A DNA stretch of 64,000 nucleotides from Pelobacter seleniigenes DSM 18267 (GCF_000711225.1 NZ_JOMG01000002.1:2678501-2742500); one strand, 5' to 3'. Shown: positions 45,806-55,095, numbered from the stretch's first letter. Numbers and translations are program-made. Notes: a model not told the origin generated them from the letters alone.

Positions 45806-46210
45806 ATGTTCGGATATTATCTAAAACTCTATCTGCTGACCGTCCCGCTTTTTTTTGCCGTCGATCTGCTTTGGCTCGGGGTGGTAGCAAAAAACTTCTA
45901 CCAGAATAATCTGTCCCATCTTCTTAGTCCGGCGGTTAACTGGCCGGCGGCGCTGGTCTTCTATTGTGTTTACATTGCCGGGATCATTCTCTTTGCCGTC
46001 AAGCCGGGATTGGACACGGCCTCTTTGGCAAAGGCTGCTTTATGGGGGGCCTTGTTCGGATTTTTTACCTACGCTACTTACGATCTGACCAATTTGGCCA
46101 CCTTGCGCGATTGGCCACTCAAGGTGGTTGTGATCGATATCGCCTGGGGAACGCTCCTCTGTGCTCTGGTCGCCTCCGGCGGGTATCTGATCGGTCGCTG
46201 GCTCAGTTAA
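45806..46210 (+). CDS. DUF2177 membrane protein
   Basis: The 134-residue product has four predicted membrane helices and the family motif YATYDLTNLATLRDWPL followed by VIDIAWGTLL. DUF2177 proteins often appear in light- or singlet-oxygen-induced clusters with the next genes, but their activity is unknown. AGGAAGG lies upstream of the ATG. It is the first gene of the run divergent from the CarH-like regulator. Confidence 0.85.
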   Translation: MFGYYLKLYLLTVPLFFAVDLLWLGVVAKNFYQNNLSHLLSPAVNWPAALVFYCVYIAGIILFAVKPGLDTASLAKAALWGALFGFFTYATYDLTNLATLRDWPLKVVVIDIAWGTLLCALVASGGYLIGRWLS

Positions 46211-46350
46211 GAATCGTCCTGTGGTCCGCCTGATCTCAGGGTGGGTTGGTCGAACCATTGATGATGGCTGGAGTTTGATAAATGATTGGGTGATTGCCGG
46301 AACCGGTTCACCATTGACTTTCATCTTCAACTGTAAAGGTATGTGCCACG

Positions 46351-47136
46351 ATGAGCCTGTTTCTGTTTTGCGGAATTATTCTTTTCATCTTTATGACCGC
46401 AGTCTTTTTGATCGCTATGGGACAGAAGGACAATAGCATCGTCGATATCGCTTATGGCTTGGGTTTTGTTCTTGTCGGCTGGAGTGGCTATATCCTGTAT
46501 GGCAATGACCACCCAAGGCAGTTGCTGCTGCTCGGACTGGTCAGTCTCTGGGGCCTTCGCTTAACAGCTCATGTTGCCCTGCGCAAACAGACTGAACAGG
46601 GGGAGGATTTTCGTTACCGGCAATGGCGCGAGAGCTGGGGCGATAGTTTTGTCTGGCGGAGTTTCTTGCAGATTTTTATGTTGCAGGGGGCGGTTATTTA
46701 CCTGGTGGCACTGCCATTGTTATTGAGCTTTGCCCAGCCAGGAGATGCGCTTGGTTGGCTAGACCTTTTCGGGGGCATGGTCTGGTTGTTCGGGTTCCTC
46801 TTCGAAGCGGTTGGCGATTGGCAATTGTTGCGGTTTAAGAACAATCCGGCCAATCACGGGAAAATTATCCAGCAGGGGCTATGGCGCCTGACCCGGCACC
46901 CCAATTATTTTGGAGAAGCGGTCCTTTGGTGGGGCGTCTTCCTGGTTGCTTTTGGTTCTCCCCTCGGCTGGTTTGCTCTGATTAGTCCATTGTTGATCGA
47001 TTTTTTGCTTCTGAAAGTTTCCGGAATCCCGATGCTCGAAGCCAAGTATCAGGGCAATCCCGAGTTCGAGGCCTATAAAAAAAGGACGAATGCACTTTTT
47101 CCGGGTATCCCTAGGGCGAAAGAGGAGAAGCCATGA
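46351..47136 (+). CDS. DUF1295 membrane protein (steroid-reductase-like)
   Basis: The 261-residue product has about seven membrane helices and the C-terminal motif LTRHPNYFGEAVLWWG shared with isoprenylcysteine methyltransferase and steroid 5-alpha-reductase folds. Members are thought to act on lipid substrates with NAD(P)H or SAM; the substrate here is unknown. Its stop overlaps the next start by 4 bases, so it belongs to the same operon despite the 140-base gap before it. Confidence 0.85.
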   Translation: MSLFLFCGIILFIFMTAVFLIAMGQKDNSIVDIAYGLGFVLVGWSGYILYGNDHPRQLLLLGLVSLWGLRLTAHVALRKQTEQGEDFRYRQWRESWGDSFVWRSFLQIFMLQGAVIYLVALPLLLSFAQPGDALGWLDLFGGMVWLFGFLFEAVGDWQLLRFKNNPANHGKIIQQGLWRLTRHPNYFGEAVLWWGVFLVAFGSPLGWFALISPLLIDFLLLKVSGIPMLEAKYQGNPEFEAYKKRTNALFPGIPRAKEEKP

Positions 47137-48416
47137 GTGACGGAGATTCGCGGAAGCTTCGGGTTGCTGTGGTTGGCGGCGGTGTTGCCGGCATTGTCAG
47201 TGCCTATCTGCTGCAGCACAAATATCAGGTCTCGCTGTTCGAGCAGAATCATTATCTTGGTGGGCACACGAATACCATCGAGATCAAGGATGGACCGGAT
47301 GCCGGGTTGGCGATAGATACCGGGTTCATCGTGCTCAACGATGCTACCTATCCACTGTTTCAGAAATTTCTTGCACAGCTTGGGGTTGCTACTCGCAACA
47401 GCGAGATGTCATTCGGTTTTCAGTGTCTGCAGAGTGGGTTTGTTTATGCAGGTAACAATCTGAATGGTCTGTTCGCTCAGCGAAGCAACTTGCTCAGCCT
47501 GAAGTTTTATCGGTTTTTATTGGAGATTGCCCGTTTCAACAAACAGGCTCGCCAGGATCTTGCCGCAGAGGCTGTGCCGCATGAGACGCTCGGTGAATAT
47601 TTGCAGCGAGGGAATTTTTCCAAGTTTATGAGCACTCACTATCTGCTGCCGATGGCGGCAGCGATCTGGTCGACGCCGACCCTGCGGGCCGCCGAATTCC
47701 CTGCTGAATCGTTCCTGCGTTTTTTTGATAATCATGGACTGCTCTCTTTTTATAACCGACCACAATGGAAGACGGTGGTTGGCGGGAGCTATTCCTATAT
47801 CAAGGCTTTCAGCAAAACATTCACTGGCGACATTCTTTTGAATGCCGGAGTTGAGAATGTTTTCCGGACAGAGACCGGCGTTCGACTCCAGCTTAGTGAC
47901 GGGCGTTCCGAATGGTTTGATCGTCTGGTGATCGCGACCCATGCCGATCAGGCCCTCCGTCTTTTGGGTGATCCGAGTTTGGATGAGCAACGCTTGCTCG
48001 CGCCCTGGCAGTACCAACTGAATCGTACTGTGCTGCATACGGATGCTTCGTTGCTTCCGCCGCAACGGGCAGCCTGGTCGGCCTGGAATTTTACCCGCGA
48101 AGCGGCTCAAGGGACGGAAGATCACCCTGTTTTTGTTAGCTACTACATGAATCGGTTGCAGGGACTAAAGGCGCAGCGGGACTACTGTGTCACTCTCAAC
48201 CGGAGCGAGAGTTTTCATCCGGAGACGGTGATAGCCGAGTTTGCTTATCAGCATCCGCAATACAGTTTTTCCTCGTTGTCCACCCAGGCAGGGCTGCCGA
48301 GTCTCAACGGAGTTCTCAACACTTGGTTTTGCGGCAGTTATTTCGGTTACGGCTTTCATGAGGATGCGGTCCGCTCAGCGGTGGCGGTCGGCAAGGCTCT
48401 TGGAGTTGACTTATGA
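47133..48416 (+). CDS. FAD-dependent amine-oxidase-like oxidoreductase
   Basis: The 427-residue product starts with a Rossmann FAD-binding motif (VAVVGGGVAGIVSAYLL, then the acidic FEQNHYLGGHTNTI) and has a C-terminal FAD segment NTWFCGSYFGYGFHEDA. It is the family encoded beside DUF1365 and cyclopropane-synthase genes. In Rhodobacter relatives of these genes take part in furan fatty acid formation, with a desaturation step on a methylated acyl chain. A similar lipid oxidation is plausible but unproven. It is coupled at both ends by 4-base overlaps. Confidence 0.87.
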   Translation: MSDGDSRKLRVAVVGGGVAGIVSAYLLQHKYQVSLFEQNHYLGGHTNTIEIKDGPDAGLAIDTGFIVLNDATYPLFQKFLAQLGVATRNSEMSFGFQCLQSGFVYAGNNLNGLFAQRSNLLSLKFYRFLLEIARFNKQARQDLAAEAVPHETLGEYLQRGNFSKFMSTHYLLPMAAAIWSTPTLRAAEFPAESFLRFFDNHGLLSFYNRPQWKTVVGGSYSYIKAFSKTFTGDILLNAGVENVFRTETGVRLQLSDGRSEWFDRLVIATHADQALRLLGDPSLDEQRLLAPWQYQLNRTVLHTDASLLPPQRAAWSAWNFTREAAQGTEDHPVFVSYYMNRLQGLKAQRDYCVTLNRSESFHPETVIAEFAYQHPQYSFSSLSTQAGLPSLNGVLNTWFCGSYFGYGFHEDAVRSAVAVGKALGVDL

Positions 48417-50383
48417 CATCGTTGATTTATCAGGGAGAGGTCAGTCATTCACGGCTTCAACCGGTTCAGCACAGTTTTCGTTACCCGGTCTATTTCTACG
48501 CCTTCGACCTGGATGACCTGCCCGAGCTCGCCAGGGAAAATCCGCTGTTTGGTTATAATCAGCTACGGCCGGTGGCGATCCATGACAAAGATTACCTCCT
48601 GGTCGGGGATCAACCGATCCGTGAAAAGCTGCAGCAGTTGCTCAGCGAAGAGGGGTTTAAGGATGTTCTTGGCCGGGTCATGCTGGTCACGGCAGCGCGT
48701 TATTTCAACTATGTCTTTAATCCGATCAGTTTTTTCTACTGTTACCGACAGTCAGGAGAACTACTCTGCGTTCTGGCGCAGGTCAACAACACCTTCGGTG
48801 AGATGCACCTTTACCTGCTCGCCGATCCAGGGGCTGATCGTATTGACGGTCGGCTCGTGTATAACAGCGACAAACAGTTTCATGTTTCGCCCTTCTTCAG
48901 TCGTGATGGCCGCTACCAGTTTCAAATCACCGAACCAGAGCAGCAGCTTGATAACCGGATCCATTTACATCAAGCAGAACAGCTGATATTTATTGCCCGG
49001 ATCCAGGGGCGGGCTGAGCCTTTAACCAGCGGAGCCCTGCTGCGCACGATCGTTCGTCATCCTTTCTCAGCTGCCCTGACCATGCCACGTATTCTTTGGC
49101 AGGCGGCGAAACTCTATTGGCAAAGGAGGCTTCCAGTGCATACTAAACCAATCCCAGATCATTCCATGACCATCCGTTTATTACCGCCGACTCTGCTTGA
49201 GCGGATCGGGCGGTTTTTTGCCCAGAGGCATCTCTCTAAACTCAAACAGGGGCAGCTTGCCCTTCACCTGCCTGACGGTCGTCAGCTTAGTTTTGGAACT
49301 GCTGACGTAAAGCCGCAGCAGCTGCAGGTGCGGACTAATCGATTTTTCAGGCGCGTGATGTTTGCCGGTGAGATCGGCTTCGGGGAAGCCTATATGGATG
49401 GCGACTGGAGCAGCGCTGATCTGCCGGGGTTGTTGACCATGCTGGCAGCCAACGCCGACCTGGTGGATGACCGGGGCATGGTGAGCGCTTGGTTCGGTCG
49501 CTGGGTGAATTATCTGCGCCACCAATTACGCGCCAACACCCTCGCGGGCAGTTCGAGAAATATCCGTGAACACTATGATCTGAGCAATGATTTCTTTGCC
49601 AGCTTTCTCGACCCGAGCATGACCTATTCGGCAGCCTTGTTCCGTCATGCGGGGGAGTCCCTCGAACAAGCACAGCGTAACAAACTCCAGACAATGATTG
49701 AACTGGCTGACATCGGCAGGGATGATCATGTCCTGGAAATTGGCTGCGGGTGGGGGAGTTTTGCCATCGAGGCGGTGCGCCAAACCGGTTGCCGGGTGAC
49801 CGGTATCACCCTTTCCCACGAGCAGCTCAAATTGGCCCGGGAGCGGGTTCGGCAGGCCGGGCTGGAAGAGCGGATCAGCCTGCAGCTGTGCGATTATCGG
49901 CAGCTCACCGGGCAGTGGGATAAGATTGTCTCCATCGAAATGTTGGAAGCCGTGGGCCATGGTGGGTTGAAGGCCTTTTTCTCTGGCTGCGGGCAGGCGC
50001 TGCGCCCCGGCGGCAAGGCGGTGATTCAGGTGATTACCCTTCCGGACCACAAGTATGCGGCCTACCGTTACAGTTCCGACTGGATTCGCAAACATATCTT
50101 TCCCGGTGGTCACTTGCCGTCTATCGGTGCCCTGGCGCAAGCGATCGCCACCGGTTCGCCATTGAGAATCGACAGCCTGGAAAATAGTGCAGCCGACTAT
50201 GCCCTGACCCTCGATCATTGGCGGACCAGGTTCCTGGCAGAAAAACCGCAGCTGCGCGTACTTGGTTACGACGATACATTTTTGCGCAAGTGGGAATACT
50301 ACTTAGCTTACTGTCAGGCGGGATTCAGCGCACGAATCATCGATCTGACCCGACTGGTGCTGGCAAAGCCGCTCTCCGGCTGA
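48413..50383 (+). CDS. DUF1365 - cyclopropane-fatty-acyl synthase fusion
   Basis: The 656-residue product joins two proteins that are usually separate neighbours. Residues 1-240 are DUF1365 (LIYQGEVSHSRLQPVQHSF, ARYFNYVFNPISFFYCYR). After a linker near 245-255, residues 255-656 are a CFA-type SAM methyltransferase with HYDLSNDFFASFLDPSMTYS, VLEIGCGWGSFA and SIEMLEAVGH. The second part would methylate double bonds of membrane phospholipids. The reading frame is continuous and no ribosome binding site is needed at the junction. Confidence 0.9.
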   Translation: MTSLIYQGEVSHSRLQPVQHSFRYPVYFYAFDLDDLPELARENPLFGYNQLRPVAIHDKDYLLVGDQPIREKLQQLLSEEGFKDVLGRVMLVTAARYFNYVFNPISFFYCYRQSGELLCVLAQVNNTFGEMHLYLLADPGADRIDGRLVYNSDKQFHVSPFFSRDGRYQFQITEPEQQLDNRIHLHQAEQLIFIARIQGRAEPLTSGALLRTIVRHPFSAALTMPRILWQAAKLYWQRRLPVHTKPIPDHSMTIRLLPPTLLERIGRFFAQRHLSKLKQGQLALHLPDGRQLSFGTADVKPQQLQVRTNRFFRRVMFAGEIGFGEAYMDGDWSSADLPGLLTMLAANADLVDDRGMVSAWFGRWVNYLRHQLRANTLAGSSRNIREHYDLSNDFFASFLDPSMTYSAALFRHAGESLEQAQRNKLQTMIELADIGRDDHVLEIGCGWGSFAIEAVRQTGCRVTGITLSHEQLKLARERVRQAGLEERISLQLCDYRQLTGQWDKIVSIEMLEAVGHGGLKAFFSGCGQALRPGGKAVIQVITLPDHKYAAYRYSSDWIRKHIFPGGHLPSIGALAQAIATGSPLRIDSLENSAADYALTLDHWRTRFLAEKPQLRVLGYDDTFLRKWEYYLAYCQAGFSARIIDLTRLVLAKPLSG

Positions 50384-50396
50384 GGAGAGGACAGCG

Positions 50397-50936
50397 ATGT
50401 TCGCTAAAATGATCAATCTGACCCTCTATCAGCTCGGCTGGTTGAGCTGTGTCCTCGGGGCCGGGCAAGGCTTCCCGCGCAGTGGTGCACTGGTGGCGCT
50501 GGTGCTGGTCGGTGTTCACCTGCTGTTGGCAACAGAACGTGTGGCCGAATTGCGGCTGATGGTTGCCGCCGGGCTGCTCGGCGCCCTGGTTGACGGTGCC
50601 CAACAGGCTCTGGGGGTGGTGACCTTTAAAGTCGAGCCGGGCTGGCCGCTGTGGTTGCCGGCGTGGATTCTGGTTGTGTGGATCCAGTTTGCGACCCTGT
50701 TCCGGTTTGCCTTGCACTGGCTGGCCGGTCGTTACTGGCTGGCTGCTTTTTTCGGCTTGTTGGGTGGACCTTTTGCTTATTGGAGTGGAGTACAGCTCGG
50801 GGCGGCACAGTTCGGTGACAACCTTTTGTTCAGTGTGCTGAGTCTGGCCCTGGTCTGGGCGCTGGTCGTGCCATTGCTGGTTTGGTTGAGCAGTCGATTC
50901 AAGCCGTGCACCGGGCGCTATCGTGGCTTGGCTTGA
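50397..50936 (+). CDS. DUF2878 membrane protein
   Basis: The 179-residue product has about six membrane helices and the conserved PRSGALVALVLVGVHL and GGPFAYWSGVQLGA segments of DUF2878. Function is unknown. GAGGAGAGG lies before the ATG, 13 bases after the fusion gene, consistent with co-transcription. Confidence 0.82.
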   Translation: MFAKMINLTLYQLGWLSCVLGAGQGFPRSGALVALVLVGVHLLLATERVAELRLMVAAGLLGALVDGAQQALGVVTFKVEPGWPLWLPAWILVVWIQFATLFRFALHWLAGRYWLAAFFGLLGGPFAYWSGVQLGAAQFGDNLLFSVLSLALVWALVVPLLVWLSSRFKPCTGRYRGLA

Positions 50937-50949
50937 ACCCGGAGGTGCT

Positions 50950-51528
50950 ATGCCAAGATTCTTTGGGGCGCTGATAGCAGGAATCCTGCTCAGTATGTTT
51001 GCCTTATTGCCTGGGGCGGTGGCGGCGGAAAAGAGTGCCGAGGCCGAGTTTCCCGAGCGTGCTGTATTGGACCAATACGAGTTGAAACTGAGCGGAACCG
51101 CAGTGCTGACCTGGGCTCTGCTGTTCGACGTCTATGCCGGGGCCTTTTACCTGCCGGATGGAGTCAGCGGCGCGGACTGGGCAGAGGATGTGCCGAAACG
51201 TTTGGACATTGCCTATTATCGTAGCTTCACGGCCGAGGAATTGGTTGCCGCTTCGGATCAATTGCTGCGGGAGAACCTGACCGAGACGGACTACCTCTCC
51301 CTGGCCAGGCGTCTGCAGCCGTTTTATCGATGGTTTCGCAATGTCGAGCCGGGTGACCGCTACAGTCTCGCCTATCAGCCACGAATCGGGACTGAACTGA
51401 GACTTAACGGTCAATTGCTGGGCACCGTCCCGGGAGCCGATTTCGCCGTCGCCTATTTGGGTCTTTGGCTGGGGAGTGAACCGATCAGTGAACCGTTCCG
51501 TGATGCCCTGTTGCAGGGTTCATGGTAA
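50950..51528 (+). CDS. Exported chalcone-isomerase-like protein
   Basis: The 192-residue product begins with a signal peptide (MPRFFGALIAGILLSMFALL, cleaved after VAA) and matches the bacterial chalcone-isomerase-like family (VLTWALLFDVYAGAFYLPDG, then a C-terminal FRDALLQ). Such proteins bind fatty-acid-like ligands in the periplasm. GGAGGT lies 4 bases before the ATG at 50950, 13 bases after the preceding stop. It closes the six-gene lipid operon. Confidence 0.83.
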   Translation: MPRFFGALIAGILLSMFALLPGAVAAEKSAEAEFPERAVLDQYELKLSGTAVLTWALLFDVYAGAFYLPDGVSGADWAEDVPKRLDIAYYRSFTAEELVAASDQLLRENLTETDYLSLARRLQPFYRWFRNVEPGDRYSLAYQPRIGTELRLNGQLLGTVPGADFAVAYLGLWLGSEPISEPFRDALLQGSW

Positions 51529-51589
51529 GTCGCTCGTGGGCAAGGCCGAAGACGAATCAAAATGGTCGACCTTGGCGTAGCGCCCGTCA

Positions 51590-53020
51590 TCACCCCTTGA
51601 TACAGATCAGCGGTTTCAGCCGGGCCACTTTGCGTGACAGGCCGGCCCGGTCCGCCGCTTCAATAACCTGGTTGACCTCTTTGTAGGCACCCGGAGCCTC
51701 TTCGGCCACGCCGCGCAGGGACGGGCTGCGGATTAATATTCCCTGTTCCTGGAGGGTGGCGATCAGCTCTTTGCCGCGCCAGCGTTTGCTGGCCTGGCGC
51801 CGGCTCATGGCCCGGCCTGCGCCGTGGCAGGAAGAACTGAAGGCTTGGGTTGCGCCGGCTGTGGTGCCAACCAGAATGTAGGATGAAGTGCCCATGGAGC
51901 CGCCGATCAGAACCGGTTGGCCGATGTCGCGCAGCCCGGGTGGCAGTTCCGGATGGCCGGGACCATAGGCCCGGGTCGCGCCCTTGCGGTGGACAAACAG
52001 CTTCTTGGGACGGTCGTTGACCAAGTGTTGTTCGAATTTGCAGGTATTGTGGGAAACATCGTAGAGCAGGCGCAGTTCAGCCTGGCGCAGTACCTTGGCA
52101 AAGGCTTCCCGGCACAGCTGGGTGAGGATTTGCCGGTTGGCCAGGGCACAGTTGATTGCGGCCCGCATCGCTCCCAGGTAAGAGCGACCGAGGGCTGAAT
52201 CAATGGGGGCGCAGGCCAGTTCCCGATCCGGCAACTGCAGGCCATGACGCGGAGCTGCCGCCACCATGGCGGCGAGGAATTCGGTGCCGATCTGATGCCC
52301 CAAGCCCCGTGACCCGCAATGAATGCTGACCAGGATGTCCCCTTGCTGAAGGCCGAACCCGGCTGCCGCCGCTGCATCGAAAATCTGTTCGACTTCCTGA
52401 ATCTCCAGATAATGATTGCCGGAACCGAGGGTGCCCATCTGGTCCTGCTGGCGTTGCTTGGCCTTGGCCGAAACCTCCTGCGGCACAGCCCCTTCGACCC
52501 GCCCCTGTTCCTCGATCCGTTCCAGATCCGCAGTGCTGCCGTAGCCCTGCTCGACCGCCCAGGCCGCCCCACCGCTGAGCATCTGATCCATGCTGCGCTG
52601 GTTCAAGCGTAATGGGCCGGTACTGCCGACCCCGGCCGGAATGTCCCTGGCCAGGCGGTCAGCCAGTTCGGTTTTGCGTGCCGCAAGCTGCTCCCGGTTC
52701 AGTCCGGTGTGCAGGGTGCGGACGCCGCAGGAGATGTCAAAGCCGACCCCGCCGGCGGAGATCACCCCACCCTCTTCAGCCGCAAAGGCCGCGACCCCAC
52801 CGATGGGGAAGCCGTAACCCCAATGGGCATCGGGCATGGCATAAGCCGCTCCCTGAATACCCGGCAGCCCGGCGACGTTGGCCAGCTGTTCGAATACCTT
52901 ACTGTCCATCTGCCCGAGCAGCCGGCGATCGGCATAGATTATGGCTGGCACCTGCATCCGCCCCTGCGGGGGAATACGCCAGACAAAGGGATCAGTGGTT
53001 GCTTCCGGTTTTAAGCTCAT
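51590..53020 (-). CDS. rtcB: tRNA-splicing ligase RtcB
   Basis: RtcB joins RNA 2',3'-cyclic phosphate or 3'-phosphate ends to 5'-OH ends with GTP and manganese. The 476-residue product keeps GGVGFDISCGVR, SGNHYLEIQEV, CGSRGLGHQIG and the guanylated histidine region SSSCHGAGRAMSR. GGGAG precedes the ATG. Archease, its activator, is encoded 192 bases upstream in the same direction. No rtcR is visible, so RNA repair rather than the E. coli rtc stress circuit is implied. Confidence 0.95.
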   Translation of the reverse strand: MSLKPEATTDPFVWRIPPQGRMQVPAIIYADRRLLGQMDSKVFEQLANVAGLPGIQGAAYAMPDAHWGYGFPIGGVAAFAAEEGGVISAGGVGFDISCGVRTLHTGLNREQLAARKTELADRLARDIPAGVGSTGPLRLNQRSMDQMLSGGAAWAVEQGYGSTADLERIEEQGRVEGAVPQEVSAKAKQRQQDQMGTLGSGNHYLEIQEVEQIFDAAAAAGFGLQQGDILVSIHCGSRGLGHQIGTEFLAAMVAAAPRHGLQLPDRELACAPIDSALGRSYLGAMRAAINCALANRQILTQLCREAFAKVLRQAELRLLYDVSHNTCKFEQHLVNDRPKKLFVHRKGATRAYGPGHPELPPGLRDIGQPVLIGGSMGTSSYILVGTTAGATQAFSSSCHGAGRAMSRRQASKRWRGKELIATLQEQGILIRSPSLRGVAEEAPGAYKEVNQVIEAADRAGLSRKVARLKPLICIKG

Positions 53021-53212
53021 TGGTTTGCTCCCGGACCAGTCATTGTAAGCAGTTCTGTTAACATGATTTTAGCGCAGAGGGGCAGGGGAGGAAAGGAGCC
53101 AGGACCTTTTTCAAGCGTGGTGGAAGATCGGCGTTTGGCCACCACACAAAATCGAGGAGATGAAGAATCGTCATTGCTTTTACTCGCTTATTGCCGGTTT
53201 TTTATCAGCTCG

Positions 53213-53626
53213 CTAAACGTCGACCACGCACTGGGCCAGCCAGGTGCCGTTTTTCCTGCGGCGGACCTGCAAGGCGGTCAGAGTCGCTCCTTTGACCTCC
53301 ACCCGTGGGTGATGGCGCGCCGGATCAACCGGTTCTCCGGCGACTCTTGCAGTCAGCCGGTTCCCCTCAATAGTAAGCTGGAAGCTCCCTAGCAGCAGTT
53401 TGCGGACCGCCATTTCAAAGATCAGGGCATTCAGCCATTCATAAAGCAGCAGTTCGGGATCTTCCGCGGTCAGGGTCAGTTCGATAGCGGTCTTTGCTTC
53501 GACGCAGGCGGGATCGGTGATCACGGCGATCAGAGCGACTGCGGCTTCAGCAAAGGCTTCAGCGAGGGAGGAGCCGATGCCACGGATACCGACATCGGCG
53601 GTGTGATAGAAATGCTCCCAAGGCAT
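53213..53626 (-). CDS. Archease, activator of RtcB
   Basis: The 137-residue product starts MPWEHFYHTADVGIRGIG, the archease signature with the metal-binding HTADVG. It has the AFAEAAVALIAVITD and LLYEWLNALIF segments and a C-terminal VVDV aspartate. Archease speeds the guanylation of RtcB. I chose the ATG at 53626, 9 bases after AAGGA; the frame upstream overlaps the Mrp gene and lacks homology. Confidence 0.92.
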   Translation of the reverse strand: MPWEHFYHTADVGIRGIGSSLAEAFAEAAVALIAVITDPACVEAKTAIELTLTAEDPELLLYEWLNALIFEMAVRKLLLGSFQLTIEGNRLTARVAGEPVDPARHHPRVEVKGATLTALQVRRRKNGTWLAQCVVDV

Positions 53627-53684
53627 CAGCCTGTCCTTGTCGCGGAGTCGGCGCAGGAGCGGGCAAATGGATTGAAGCGCACCG

Positions 53685-54548
53685 TCATGGGATTTCGCTT
53701 TTGATTTCCGGGCGTACCGGCAGGCTCGCAGCCAGGCTGTCCGCGAGTTGCCGGAAAATGGCAGCGGCCGGTGACTCCGGCGCTGCAATGGTGACCGGGA
53801 TGCCGGTTTCCGCGGCCTGGCCAATGGCCATTTCGATAGGGATGGTCGCGAGCAGCGGCAGGTGATATTCCTCACTGAATTTCTGTCCGCCACCGGCACT
53901 GAAAATGCCGAAGATTTCAATGGGGTTGGTGCGGTGTTCGCACATGAAATAGGACATGTTCTCCACCAGACCGAGAACTTTCAGGTTAACTTGCCGGCAC
54001 AGGTCAAGACTGTGTCTGACGTTGGCCAGGGAGATTTTCTGCGGAGTGGTCACCGGCAGCAGGTTGGTCACCGGGTGGAGCCGGGCCAGACTGAGCAGAG
54101 GCTCATCCGAGCCGGCCGGGAGATCGATGAGCAGATAGTCCAGCTCGCCCCAATGAATCCGATCGAGCAGCCAGTAGAGGAGTTGGCCTGTGCCAGCCTC
54201 GGCAGATACGAATTCCTGCCCCGCTTGATCAAGCAGGCTTGCCGACATCACCGAAATGCCGCAGCTGCTGACCGGCAAACCTCTTTTGATGGTCTGCTCT
54301 TCCAACTGCTCCAGGCCGAGCATCAGCGGAATGCTGACTCCGGTCAGATCAGCGTCGAGCAGACCGACTTTATGTCCCGCCTGAGCCAGCGCCGTGGCCA
54401 GATTGACCGCCAGCGTACTCTTGCCGACGCCCCCTTTTCCGGTCACGGCGATAACCTGCTGCACTGCGTCTATACCGCGGGCAGTGAGCGGAATCTGCTG
54501 CGGTTGGTGCCGTCGTAGCGAAGTGGTGCGGTCCATAAACTTGCTCAT
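53685..54548 (-). CDS. Mrp/NBP35-family P-loop ATPase with altered metal motif
   Basis: The 287-residue product has the Walker motif AVTGKGGVGKSTLAVNLA, DADLTGVSIPLMLGL and LIDLPAGSDEPLL. Mrp proteins act as Fe-S cluster carriers bridging a cluster through a CPxC pair. Here the corresponding segment is ENMSYFMCEHRTNP, which keeps only one cysteine. It may therefore have lost cluster transfer or belong to a MinD-like side branch. The ATG at 54548 has GGAG 6 bases upstream. Confidence 0.85.
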   Translation of the reverse strand: MSKFMDRTTSLRRHQPQQIPLTARGIDAVQQVIAVTGKGGVGKSTLAVNLATALAQAGHKVGLLDADLTGVSIPLMLGLEQLEEQTIKRGLPVSSCGISVMSASLLDQAGQEFVSAEAGTGQLLYWLLDRIHWGELDYLLIDLPAGSDEPLLSLARLHPVTNLLPVTTPQKISLANVRHSLDLCRQVNLKVLGLVENMSYFMCEHRTNPIEIFGIFSAGGGQKFSEEYHLPLLATIPIEMAIGQAAETGIPVTIAAPESPAAAIFRQLADSLAASLPVRPEIKSEIP

Positions 54549-54770
54549 GTGGATCTCCGGTGAAGGTCGCTTGGCCCTGCCATCATCATGATGCCTTGTC
54601 GTGATGAAATATTCCCTGTCGATGCTTTTTGACAGGTACGGCAATGAATTGTTCCCCAAGTATAGCAATGCCGGCCCTGTTTACAATTCCCCTGCGGTGC
54701 ACCGCAATTGCACAAGCACTGTTGTCGCGCAGATTAAATGACCCTGCCGAGGAAGGTTACTCTGCCGGTT

Positions 54771-54962
54771 CCTGGGGACACTTATGCAGTGATGATTGAT
54801 GAAAATGGACAGCCACGAATGGCGCTAGTTTAAGCACTTTCGTAGCAAACTCGGGACTGTCCCCAGGGGCATCGGGGGCTGTCCCAAGAGTTTGCGAGCC
54901 ATGGAACTGTCGCGGTTAACACCGCAAATACCTGGGACAGCCCCCGTGCGGGGACAGTCCCG
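54771..54962. repeat. Cluster of GGGGACAGTCCC-type inverted repeats
   Basis: CGGGACTGTCCCC (54852-54864) and GGGGGCTGTCCC (54874-54885) recur as exact reverse complements at 54950-54962 and 54934-54945, making one large imperfect palindrome. GCAAACTC/GAGTTTGC (54845, 54888) adds another stem, and a degenerate copy lies near 54771. This is the style of REP elements left by RAYT transposases, but no transposase remains. The whole gene-free stretch 54549-55161 otherwise holds only the terminator at 55096. Confidence 0.6.
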
Positions 54963-55095
54963 GTTTTGCTGCCAGCGACTCTTAAACGAGTGCCATTCTG
55001 GACACCGACAGGTTTTATCCCCGACTTCGTGTCTGCCGCAGAAAAAGAATGCCTATATCAGAGGGATTATCGATGGGATGAAATAAACCGAGTTG

